Shown: one piece after another, positions 53,873 to 63,999 of the stretch | How the letters are laid out: every line of letters starts with the position of its first letter | Position numbering within the stretch: the stretch's first letter is position 1 | Assembly: GCA_022036555.1 (NCBI GenBank) | Contig: CM039120.1 | Coordinates: forward strand, 16,314,475 to 16,378,474 | Direction of reading: 5' to 3' | From: Microstegium vimineum | Lineage: Eukaryota; Streptophyta; Magnoliopsida; Poales; Poaceae | DNA: 64,000 nucleotides | The notes under the pieces: model-generated | Told to the model about the DNA's origin: nothing | The model's database searches: none | Seen by the model: the letters and a program-made list of their open reading frames with translations, nothing else | Made by a program: the position numbers and the translations under genes

Positions 53873-55344
53873 CTGGGGAATGGAAAGGAAAAAAAAAATT
53901 AGTTACAGCCTTATGGGCATTATGATGATATCAGTAGTCAACTAATCATTTTTATGTTCTGCAGGTCTGGATCAAGACCCTTAGGTGAGAAATCTAACAG
54001 CCATCCAAAAGGTGAGCTGACAGGCACTGCTTAACGTTGTGGTATTATGCAAATTGTTGCAGTTTTTAGTGGTATGTATTTAGAAGTGCATGTTTAGCAT
54101 TTTCATTTATGTATCAACTAGTCTGGCCCTTTCACTTACTGTTATGTCTTGTCATTTAGCATCATTCTTGGGTATGTTCATACTTACTTCTAATGTTAAT
54201 TTTTGCTCAGGCTGTTGTGGTTATATAACTATTGCTACATCCTGACCATTACTGCAGAATTTAAGTGAATTTACATTCTGTGTATAGTATTAGTGTATGT
54301 CAGTGTTTATCACTTGGCCTTGTTGTACCAGTACATGGAGATTTTCTCAACGAGGAACAGTTAGATCCGAAGTCATTGGGTTACCCCAAGTTACCATCAA
54401 ACATGTCAGGAGGTGAGTCAGTGCTTATAAATTTGCTACCTTTTACAGCTGTCCTGTACCACTAACAACTCTTCTACAATGCATATTTCTTCAGCTGGTA
54501 TGATTTTGGTTAATACCTTTGAAGAGACCTTTGGTGACATGCACGGTAAAGGTGTCTGGAAAAAATTCGGGGAAAAAATATCTAACTTAAATGACAATGT
54601 TGTCGCATTGGCTTCATTCAATGGTGATATTACAATGATGTACCATTTATGATTTCATCCCTATTTTGATTACAACTATATGATAATAGAATCATGGCAC
54701 GCAGGAGAACAAAGGGTTTTTTGCGTGCACAGGGTTTTTTTATTGAATGGAATGGATCTACAATAATTTTGACATCAGCGAGCTTAGTTAGAAATTCTAG
54801 TGATGAGAAGATGGCTGAAAACTTGAGGGTCGGTACTCATTGTTTTCTGTGACTATTGTTCTTTCAAGATGCTGTTAAGTCTCATCACTGTATTATTTGC
54901 AGATTGAAGTATTGCTGAAGCTTAACGACCAAGACCAATACAGAGAAGGGACGCTAGAACATTACAGTCTACATTACAATGTAGCTCTAGTCAGTGTCAA
55001 GGATTACTCTGCTCCTCATCCATTAAAGGCGCTGCTTGACTGGGATGAGTCTGGCAAAGTAGTTGCTGTAGGGCGTTGCTTCAAATCAGGCACGCTAATG
55101 GCTTCTTGTGGGGAACTGGTTTCCTGGTCAGGAACACTTGATTGCAATTTCCTTGTTCGTTCCATGTGTAAAATCAGTAAGGTAATCCCCTAATTTTTCT
55201 CGGTCATAGTAAATAACTCCCTACCTTTTTCCATAAGGTGTAGTCTGACTGTCCAGAAGTGAGTTTTGAATGTAAATTCCTGTGACATTATTCTACTACA
55301 TGGTCATGAGAGTATTTTGGAATATGAATCTAACTGTTTCGTTC

Positions 55345-55525
55345 AGCCTGTTCGTTTGTGCTTTTGCTGTGGCTGCTTGGCAGCAGCTGCGCAGCACAGC
55401 CTCTCGGCTGCAGGCCTACCAGCTAAAAATTGGCTGCTTTACCTGGATGCAGTTACTGTGGCTGCTGCTAATTTACTGGTTGGCTGCTGCAGCTGCTTCC
55501 AGCTTTTCCTGGAGCCACTATTGAC
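55345..55525. mobile_element. Possible MITE remnant in intron 11
   Basis: GCTGCT/CAGCAG-rich block beginning GTTCAGCCTGTTCG, similar in composition to the small element at 25457-25622. Ends and target duplication are not resolved, so this is tentative. Confidence 0.25.
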
Positions 55526-56151
55526 AATACCTAGATATGATTAGATTAATCAATGGACAAAGAATATTTAGCTACATCTGAATGAGTTGGCAAGCAACAT
55601 AAATCACAACTTGTTCATCTCAACTTGTTAGGCTGGGATTGGAGGCCCTCTTGTTAATTTCGATGGGATGTCATTGCCATGAATTTCTATGACAAGAGAA
55701 TTGGAACTCCTTCCCTATACTGGACGAAATTTGCATAATTCTAGCGTGGTTTGAGACAAAAAGGTATTGCATATAACCCATGTTTTTTTGGGTAACATTT
55801 TAAGAAGCTTGCTTTGGGTGAAGCATAATATTTTTATTGATATGTTTTGACAGTAAACTTGGTGAAGTTGGAAATGACGGTGCACCTTTTTCATGGAAAA
55901 TAGATTATGATAACAAGACTAAGTTAAACAGGTTGGTAGTCGCTATACATTAAGCTATGTTTAAGTTTTGGACATATGAAACAGTTTTGGACATATGAAT
56001 TGTTTCATTGAACAGGTGGCCTGTGCCAATGCCTTGTTGGTGCCGTCCTGAGGATAAGTCTGATGATGATGATGAGGTGGGCATTATAACAAAATCTGGT
56101 CGCATCCAGAGATACAGTTACCATCTGGGAAAGAAAGGCGTGCTCTTTTAG

Positions 56152-56839
56152 ATGCAATCAAGCTTTTGATTGGTATCACCATCTCCATGACCTGTGGCTT
56201 GCTGGAATCTTGTGATGTAACGTTTGTATCTTGGGATTCTTTGGTTCTATGTTTATGTTTTGTAATAGCATGCATTGGCAGTTAAGTTGCACTATCGACC
56301 TGTGGGCTGTTATTTATCTTGGAATTATTTAGTGCTATGATGGGCACGAAAGAAATTTGAACTTCAGTTCTAGGGTGCGAGCTGAACTATGCTTCACTGA
56401 ACTATGCTTCATTAGAATCAATACCAGCAACCCCTGATTTTCTGTCATGAAACCTTTTTTTTTAAAAAAAAAAATCCATTAGCTACTAAAACAGAAAGGA
56501 TTCAACATGTATTGCGCTTGCTCTTGTCAGCTTCAATATCTCTGCATTTACTTCTCGTAAAAAGGTAAAGCAAAGCTTAGCTTCTGGTTGTGTAAACATT
56601 TTTGGGAACTCAAACTCACCAGAATGCTGTGCTGATAACGACTTTGGCCATATTTAGGAGTCCTGCTGTATAGTTTTGTCATTCTCAATCGAATCGGAAG
56701 AGGCCAATTTGTATAGTTTTGTCATTCTCAATGGAATCGGAATGTATGGCTCCGATGAAAGTGGCCAAGAGCATTTGGAAAAGCAAGGAGTAACCTGCAG
56801 GCCAGCGTCATTCTCCAAGCAACTTGCAGGTTCTGAGTA
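56152..56839. other. 3' flank of the peptidase-like gene
   Basis: No coding signal. The phrase TATAGTTTTGTCATTCTCAA occurs at about 56668 and 56715, the second copy 47 bp after the first. Probably 3' UTR followed by repeat sequence. Confidence 0.4.
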
Positions 56840-57270
56840 AAATGCCAATGGATTTTCAAATGACAGATTTTCTCCCTCCAAAATTAGAGAGAAGCAATGC
56901 AGCTAGAAGTAGTGGTTCTTCATTCAGTAATGCTAATGGCGATCAGCTGCGGAAGAAGCTTTGGCAAGTTGACTGTCCAAAGAAAATGCTGCACTTCATG
57001 TGGAGAGTTAGTCAAAATAGTTTGGCCTTGCGTGTTAATCTAAAACGCAGAGGTATCAAATTGAATCCTGCTGTGTTATCTGTGGGCGTCTGGATGAGGA
57101 TGGAGCTCACTTATTTTTTAAATGCAAATATGTAAGACAGTAAGAGAGTATGGGATATTATGCAGCTACAGGGAGAGATCAGCTTGCACAAGCTATCTTG
57201 GCAAAGGAGCTAATTTGGGAAGTTCTGAAGCTGAAGGAAGATGTGCAGCGAAGGGTGGTTATTTTTTTTT
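56840..57270 (+). pseudogene. LINE fragment, plus strand (zf-RVT domain)
   Basis: KLWQVDCPKKMLHFMWRVSQNSLALRVNLKRRGI, a shift, then CGRLDEDGAHLFFKC in a second frame: the zinc-binding domain after RT in plant L1-type LINEs. It ends in a T run at 57262-57270. The element resumes at 57735 with the RNase H-like part, so the two pieces are separated by about 465 bp that hold the RING fragment. Confidence 0.65.
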
Positions 57271-57317
57271 AAATGCGCCTAGGCCTATGAACTTGCGCAG
57301 CTATGTCAAATAAGTCT

Positions 57318-57366
57318 TATCAAAACCAGGTATTGGGCCCCTCAAACTTACGGCCAACCTGGTTTT
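57318..57366. repeat. Short hairpin
   Basis: AAAACCAGGT near 57320 and ACCTGGTTTT near 57355 form a 10-bp perfect stem around a 25-bp loop, near the left part of the segment inserted in the LINE. Confidence 0.6.
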
Positions 57367-57429
57367 GTCGTGCCAAATTATCAAAAACATCCCAATCCGC
57401 ATCCTACAGTGCATTTTACATAGAAAAAA

Positions 57430-57662
57430 GTGTTCTCCGATGGGGCAGCGGCGGAGTACGGCGCGGTGGCGCCGGGCGCGGGCTAGCTCCCGCCCTGGCC
57501 ACCATGACCTCCGCATCCTGCAGCTAGACGCGGGCAGGTTGCCGTCGTCGCGCGCGCTCCGCCTCCGCACTCCGCGAGCTCATCCGGACGGCGCTGCACC
57601 TGACGACGACGGCGACGCCTGCACAGTCTGCCTCGAAAGACCCTGCACCAACGCAGCCAAAG
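57430..57662 (+). pseudogene. RING-finger E3 ligase exon fragment
   Basis: The plus strand codes an Arg/Ala-rich stretch and then DDDGDACTVCLERPCTNAAK, followed by a GT at 57662-57663. The C-x2-C...C spacing with CLERPC is the start of a C3HC4 RING and is closest, from memory of the family, to XBAT32-like ankyrin-RING ligases. The rest of the RING is not found downstream, consistent with a single captured exon end. Not certain: the preceding GC-rich part fits several proteins. Confidence 0.45.
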
Positions 57663-57734
57663 GTTCATTAATTTGTTCTTGTTCTTGAAAATGCTGCTAA
57701 TGCAAAACTTGTTCGCTCGTTTGTTCTCGACGCC

Positions 57735-57917
57735 TGAAATTAGTGAAGGGGATGCACCAAGATACCCAGAATAGATTGCTCAGATTGCTAGCTGTTACTC
57801 TGAAGAATGGGCGTCACCGAAGAATTCTCAGGCAGCAACCGTCGAGCAAAGGAGAAGACCTTCTTGGTTTAAGCTGCCGCCCGGATTTATATTAAGATAA
57901 ATTGCGATGATGCGGAG
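57735..57917 (+). pseudogene. LINE fragment, plus strand (RNase H-like start)
   Basis: EGDAPRYPE, a stop, then IAQIASCYSEEW and RRRPSWFKLPPGFIKINCD. The PPGFIKINCD segment is the start of the RNase H-like domain at the C-terminus of many plant LINEs. It continues the piece at 56840-57270. It is cut at about 57917 by the 3' end of the opposed LINE. Confidence 0.65.
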
Positions 57918-59380
57918 TGTGTGTGCATATCTTTGTATTAAAAGAATAGAGTTTTATGTACAAGAATACTGTAATCAGCGGACCAAAAAATAAAACAGAA
58001 TTACATAAAGAAAAACAAACATCCTTAGAATACTGTAATCAGCGGACCAAAAAATAAAACAGAATTACATAAAGAAAAACAAGCATCCTTAAAAAAACAT
58101 TCGAGGCGCTAGCTCCCTTGCACCAAGGCATGCAACCCCTGTGCACCGCCTTCTATCCACCGGTCAGCTTCGATCTTGATCATTTGTAGGGTTTCAGCAA
58201 TTGGAGCCGTCGTGTTCTTAAAACACCTTGCATTCCGCTCCTTCCAGAGATGCCAAGAGACCAGTGCAAAGAGCGTGTCGAGCCCTTTTTTTCTGGCGTG
58301 CTGTAGCCGTCGAACGGATACGCCGCCACCATTGAAGGGTGGTGGTCTCAGCTCCGTTAGCAGCGTGCACACAATTGGATCCCTACCGCCTGGAGGACAA
58401 GGAACCAAACCTCTCTTGAGTACGCACAAGCTGCAATAATGTGGTCAATTGATTCCGAATCTTGATCACATAGGTAGCACTTTTCCTGGGCATCTAGGCC
58501 GTGACGCCTGCACCTGTCAGCGGTCCAATGGTGGGCAAGCCACAAGAAAATCTTCACTTTCAATGGCGCCCATGTCTTCCAAATTAGTTTGTGGCCGGGG
58601 AAGGGTGATGATCCGTGATGTAGCATGAGGTAAGCCGATTTGGCTGAGTACTCTTGTCGTCCACCGCCATACTGTTCGGTCTGGCTGATCAGTTAGGTGC
58701 ACATTTGCCACCAAGCGCCAAAGATGAAGGTAGTCGAGGAAGGCCTGGGTAGACATCCCGCCCACCATGCTTATAGCCCATGTTCTGTTGAGGAGTCCGG
58801 CACATACAGTTTGCCTGTAACGTGTTCTGCTCGGAACAAGAGAGTAAAGGCATGGTGCTATATCACTTACAGACTCGCCGGACAGCCAACGGTCCTCCCA
58901 AAACAAGGCGCGCTGACCATTTCCAACCACCATGAATGTAGATGCTTTGAAGAAAGCTTGGACTTGAGGGCACGTCTTGATAGGCAGCTGGCTCCATGCG
59001 TGATCTTCATCAGTTTTTTGTAGCCAAAGCCAGCGCGTCTGCAGTGCATACCCAGTGAGTTTGAGATCAGAGATGCCAAGACCGCCAAGTTGGGTTGGCC
59101 TGCAGCAGTTCGGCCAAGCTACCATACACTTGCCTTGAACTGAACGATCAGAACCAGCACAAAAAAATGACGACAAATGGTGTTAATTTCCTTCCGTGCC
59201 CAGGCCGGCAAATTCTCTGCCATCATAGCATAGATAGGCACTAACCGGAGAACGGACTTGATCCATATGACCCTCCCACTTCTGGCCATGAGCGAGCCTT
59301 GGCTCGGTGGAAGCTTCCTTGATACTTGCTCGACCAATGACTGAAAGCTTGACTTGGGGATGGCCCTTGTGCTAAGTGGT
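57918..59380 (-). mobile_element. 5'-truncated LINE, minus strand, inserted in the other LINE
   Basis: Minus-strand coding: LMARSGRVIWIKSVLRLVPIYAM, CRPTQLGGLGISDLKLTGYALQTRWLW, FWEDRWLSGESV, then zf-RVT IWKTWAPLKVKIFLWLAHH with CYLCDQDSESIDHIIAAC, and ALVSWHLWKERNARCF, ending near 58105. This is the normal C-terminal part of plant L1-type ORF2 after the RT core; frames change several times. The 3' UTR (58105 to about 57918) contains CTTTTAATACAAAGATATG, common at plant LINE ends. The 5' side is cut at 59380 by the Tat-like LTR. Confidence 0.75.
57964..58091. repeat. 64-bp tandem duplication in the LINE 3' UTR
   Basis: Copies 57964-58027 and 58028-58091 begin GAATACTGTAATCAGCGGAC and differ at one visible base (CAAACATCC against CAAGCATCC). 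Confidence 0.95.
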
Positions 59381-60373
59381 TGTTGACATAAAAAGCGTCA
59401 GTATCTGTGAACACCTCGGGTTTATACCCGAAATTCGATATCCGAGGCGTGCCAGTCGATTTGACCAGTTAATCGACAAGGACGATAACTAGAACAAGAT
59501 TCAATCAAGACAACGGCGATGCGCCCGGATGCCAAGATTGGAACTTGATCAGGATAACTAGAGCAGAGCTGAACGAGACAACAGCGATACGCCCGGATGT
59601 CAAAGCTCAGAGATACTCCCACGCGGAACTTACAAGGATTTGACGAAGATCAAGGTGATGCAGCCCGTCGAAGCTTGAAGAACTCGTTGATAAACTAAGA
59701 CTAATGCAATAAAGGGTAAATTGCGATAAAGTAGAATAAGAGTTAATTGATTTATTTGATATTGGATTGATATGATCGTTTACAGCACCCCTGGGTACCT
59801 ATTTATACTCCAGCAGAAGGAGTTGTAGATAGATACGACTCGTACCTTTCCTAAATAAAACTTACTCCTATTTTAAAGGAAATAACTGACTCGCGCAGGA
59901 GTCGGACCCAAACAGAAACAATCTTTTCCTAAACAGATTCTACTATTATTAAGGGAATAAAATGACTCATGCAAGAGTCGGACTCAAACTTTTATAACAA
60001 TAATAGTATAAGATTACCAGTTTCCTTATGCCTCTTTTCCGATGAAACTTTCCATTGACATCCTTCCGATCCGCAACCTCTTTTTAGCGCCATCGGCAAC
60101 CGTATGTTCACGTTAACCATGTCATTCTGCTTCCATCGGCAGCATCTACCATTCATCGGCAACAGCCTTTAGCTCCCATCGGCAATGACTTCTCATCGGC
60201 AAGCTGACCTTTGCCTTAATCAACAGGCTTTCTGCCTCTATCGGCAACATTCTTGTCTCTATCGGCAGTCTGACCGATAATATCCTGATGCCGATAAGGA
60301 ACAGCAACCAGCCTCTTGCCGATCGACACAATCCTTAGATTATATTGACACGTGCCAAAAAACGGTGTCAACA
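59381..60373 (-). repeat. 3' LTR of Tat-like copy 2
   Basis: 993 bp, bounded by TGTTGACA and TGTCAACA as in copy 1. TATA box on the minus strand at 59800-59807. ATCGGCA or TGCCGAT occurs nine times between 60092 and 60323 (starts 60092, 60135, 60155, 60178, 60195, 60240, 60261 on the plus strand; 60289 and 60317 reversed), mostly 17-45 bp apart. Confidence 0.9.
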
Positions 60374-60391
60374 GATACCCCCCAGTTTCGG
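60374..60391 (-). promoter_or_regulatory. Polypurine tract of Tat-like copy 2
   Basis: The minus strand reads CCGAAACTGGGGGGTATC directly upstream of the LTR, which fixes this LTR as the 3' one. Confidence 0.8.
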
Positions 60392-60605
60392 AGTATAAGA
60401 TGTCTTATGCGCCGAAATTCCTTCTGCTGCTATCTCTTCTTTCTTTTGCATCTAATAAATCCATCGGTAGCTGCTACCAGTGCACAAACTCTTCACGTTT
60501 ATCTTATCGATGCCCCCCCAAGTGTAACAGTTGATATACCAGGGTTTATCAAATACTGTCCCAAGCCAAAACGCCCAAAGTCATCGACTCTGGTCATGTC
60601 ATCGA
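60390..60605 (+). pseudogene. Antisense-gene scrap of Tat-like copy 2
   Basis: About 200 bp clearly similar to 120-330 of copy 1 (ATCCATCGGTAGCTG against ATTCATCGGCAGCTG; GATGCCCCCCCAAGTG in both). It covers the intron 1 end and the start of exon 2 of the antisense gene. The reading frame differs between copies. The upstream sequence reads TTCTTTCTTTTGCATC where copy 1 has an acceptor ending TTTTGTAG, so the splice site is lost. Confidence 0.6.
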
Positions 60606-63600
60606 CAACATATTGACATCTACCGATGGATCTCCACTTTTACGCTTTGGCCTTCATCGCTTGCCTGAAGATTTTCCTCTCGAAAGATTATCATCGTGAT
60701 ACAAATCTTTTCGGCGTTCGCGCTGAATCCTCCTCTTCTGAGTCTTCGTCAGACCCTTGGGGCACCATCAAGGGAGCCTAGTCTTCCAGACAGGCTGGTA
60801 CTGCTTCTCACTGCTTGTATTTGCACCACCTCTTGTGCCTGGATTCCTGGAGAAAATTTCTTCTTTGGGTACCTTGGCATCTGCCGTCTCCTCAAGCTCT
60901 TTTTGACAAATACGTCTGTCAAGCCTGTCGTGTGCACTGAGCTTGCCCCCCAGCCGACCATGCGCTGATTTCTTTCCTTTGATCGGCGTACAACAGCCTG
61001 ATGTCCGATCGTCAAAACGAGGCTTCTTTTCTGACCGATCGGCAGAGTAGTACCCATTGCATTCAGGGAAATCATCGGCAGTGGGTAGTTTGATGCCTTC
61101 GTCCCAACAGTGAATAAAGAAGGGGCACCTCCAATGATCTTGGTGCCGATGCCACTCTTGGCGCCTTTCTTTCTCTTGCAACCGATATTGCTCCTCTCGT
61201 GACTGCCGATACTCTTGCCTTGGTCGCCTATGCGTGATTACAACGCCATATGGTGCGTGCCGACGAAGTTTCTTGCTATTGCTTTCATCGGCAACCTTCC
61301 TGCCCTTTCTGTCATCGCAAACTTCTTCACATCACGTTCGGCTATTTGATGGTCAAGATCTACCGATGCATTCTTTCTGGCAGCTTCCGATGTCAGCACT
61401 TTAGTTTTTCCACCAGTTTCCACCATATTATTGGGAAATGGGTGCTGAATGATCTTCATCGGCTTCTGGGCTTTGTAATTTTCAAACTTAATCCACCCAG
61501 ACTTAATCCCTGACTGCAACTGCTGCCTAAAGACTTTGCAGTCATTGGTATTGTGCGAAGTTGCATTGTGCCACTTGCAATACCTGATTTTCTTGAGCTC
61601 TTTGGCCGATGGAATTACCTGATTAGGTACCAGTTTAATCTTCCCTTCTTGGAGCAATAGGCCAAACATCCTATCGGCCTTGGTGATATCCAAAGTGCAT
61701 CTCTTAACTTCTTTCTGATCGAATGGACAAGATATCGGCTTTTGTTCTCTACCAATTCAACTAAACCGATACTTTCTTCTTCGTCCAAATCTGTCTCCTT
61801 AGTTGAAGACACCCCCTCATCCCAATTTTCTCTAGGCTCGAAAACTTCGGTGTCTTGATCGGCAAGCTTTCGCACAATATGGCTCAAGCTTTCAAACTCT
61901 TGAGACGCATATTTGTCTTTGATGTGCAGCAGTAATCCCTGGAGAGCCAAATTCGCCAATTGCCGATCATCAAGTACCAAACTATAGCACTTGTTCTTTA
62001 CATCTCGCAGTATTTGCACAAAGCTTTCTACCGATTCATCATTGCGCTGCTTTAGATTAACCAAATTGGTAAGCTTATTTTCATGTATACCAGCAAAGAA
62101 GTATTTATGAAACTTTTCTTCTAGATCGGCCCAAGTGATCACAGAATTTGGAGGTAGTGAAATAAATCATGTAAATGCCGATCCAGATAACGATGATGAG
62201 AACAATCTTACCCTCAGTTCATCTTTGCTGGCTGCTTCCCCACATTAGATAATAAATCGGTTAATGTGCTCTATTGTTGACATATCATCTTGACCAGAAA
62301 ACTTGGTGAAATCTGACACTTTGTACCGATTTGGGAAGGGGATTAAATCATAAGCTGGAGGGTATGGAGTCCGATAAGAATATGTATCAACTTTAGGTTT
62401 GATACCGAACTGTTCTTTCGCCACTTCGGCAATCTTATCGGCTAAGTATGCATCTTGATCCTGCTGATGTACTGGCTGGACGTTGACTAGTTGAGCAGGT
62501 TGATGCACCTCTTCATATCTTTGTAGTAAATAGGCCGGGGTAATCGGCACATTTACCGTATCAGTCTGTTGAATATTAAGCATCGGCTGATTGGCCGATG
62601 GGCAACTTTGAACACCCACTGATTGAGTAGTTTGATGCACTTCTTCGGGTCTTGATGTCAAAGTGCTTGAAGTAATTGGTTCATGCGTAGTACCAGTCAT
62701 CTGAACATTATGCATCGGCTGAGTTACCGATGGACAATTTTGTACACTCACTGGCTTGTGCTGTGGCATTATATTCATCGGTTGTTGTACCGATGTCTCA
62801 TTGTGCGCATTCACTTGCGAGTATTGCGATGTAGTACTTATCGGCTGATGTACCGATATTTCATTCTGAAGACTCGCCGGATGACACTGCGGAGCTCTTA
62901 TCACTTGGTACCCAGGCTGCACAACTTGTTGCTGAATCGGTAATTGACCGATGCAACTTACATTAGGTATCATCGGCATATGACTTACCGATGGCTGATA
63001 TCCAGCTGACTCTTGTAGCCCTTGCACCCTTGAATGATAGTCTTGATTTTCGGGTACCACAGCTTGAGCAGCCATTGCCGATACAGGCCGATTGACAATC
63101 GGCATGCCTTGTTGCATTGGCCAAGAATTTGCCGATAGTTGATAACCAGCTGATGCTTGTCGTCCTTGTGGCGCTGGGTAATTAACAGAATAATTACCTT
63201 GGTTAGCAGGTATTCCAGTTTGAAGAACCATTGCCGCCATAGGTTGGCTTGCAGCTGCTGGGCCTTGTTGTATCAACAAGTGATTTGCCGATAGTTGGGC
63301 ATAAGGCACTCCGGGTATTGCCATTTGAAGATTCCCTGTCGGCAAGTGTACCGTTGGAGAAGATATAGCATAATGCTTTACTGGAACCATCGGCTGTACA
63401 GGTATTGCCGATGCCACGAGAATCTTCCACCCTGCATGGTTACCTTGGACCAATCTAGAATCAGCAGATGGACTTGGAGACATACCGTATCCCCACCAGT
63501 TGGCAGAAGTTGGCTGATTCTGGGTCACAGGTCCAGACATTATTGAGGCCGCCAGATTTATATTCACCTGAGTGATGCTTGCTGGGCTCGATCTTGGTGG

Positions 63601-63999
63601 CATGATCTCATCGGCAGATCGGTTCATAATCAGTGAAGACACCCTTGGAACTGCTGATGAGATCGTAACAGATGTAGATCCGAGCTGACGATACTCCGGA
63701 CCAACATAATATGGTGCCTGTCCTCCCTTGAAAGTTTGCTTAACAACATTGCATACAGTATCGGACAACACATTGGATTGGCTAATTAATACATTATTTA
63801 ATGTAGAATTAACCATCTCTTGTAATTTACCAGGATCGGCGTCGAAAGTGACCTGCCGTGGCGGCGACGGATCTTGCTTCTGAACTGCTTCGCTGATTCT
63901 GTTTAGGCTAAAGGATTTAAGATATAACCGCTTGTACTCCTCCATAGCCTGCTCCATAGCCTGCTTCTGATCATCTCTCAGATTGGCTTCGAGACTCCA
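60606..63999 (-). pseudogene. Gag of Tat-like copy 2
   Basis: Open from the window edge through MEQAMEEYKRLYLK (63957) for 570 codons to TAA 62245-62247: an N-terminal helix, then a very long Gln/Pro/Met/Ser-rich region with repeated blocks such as SVQNCPSVTQPM and SVQSCPSANQPM, each about 40 residues apart, and the start of the gag core (DFTKFSGQDDMSTIEHINRFII). After the stop and a TGA near 62165 the core goes on (ITWADLEEKFHKYFFAGI; 62142-61615), with YCKWHNATSHNTNDCKVF (61693-61238) and the end at 60606. The stops and shifts make it inactive. The N-terminal region is longer than in copy 1. Confidence 0.8.

Larger units (their letters stand above)
49738..56151 (+). pseudogene. Two-module degenerate trypsin-like peptidase gene (grass-expanded family), 14 exons
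   Basis: Exons: 49738-49882, 51417-51509, 51612-51713, 51806-51936, 52015-52281, 52456-52637, 53965-54011, 54332-54412, 54495-54623, 54705-54828, 54903-55181, 55632-55763, 55854-55931, 56016-56151; all GT-AG, phases consistent. Basic nuclear-type N-terminus. Module 1 (exons 3-6): FVTSASLVR, RNFAVVNV, EGGPLLSVDGNFVGMN. Module 2 (exons 9-12): ILTSASLVRNS, YNVALVSV, GGPLVNFDG. Then VPMPCWC and a short acidic/basic end. Both modules have a DegP/trypsin-like layout, but neither the TAAHC His nor the GNSGG Ser is present, so proteolysis is unlikely. Exons 1-9 and 11 read through; exons 10 and 12 carry four single-base indels. Either a recent pseudogene or sequence errors. Confidence 0.8.
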
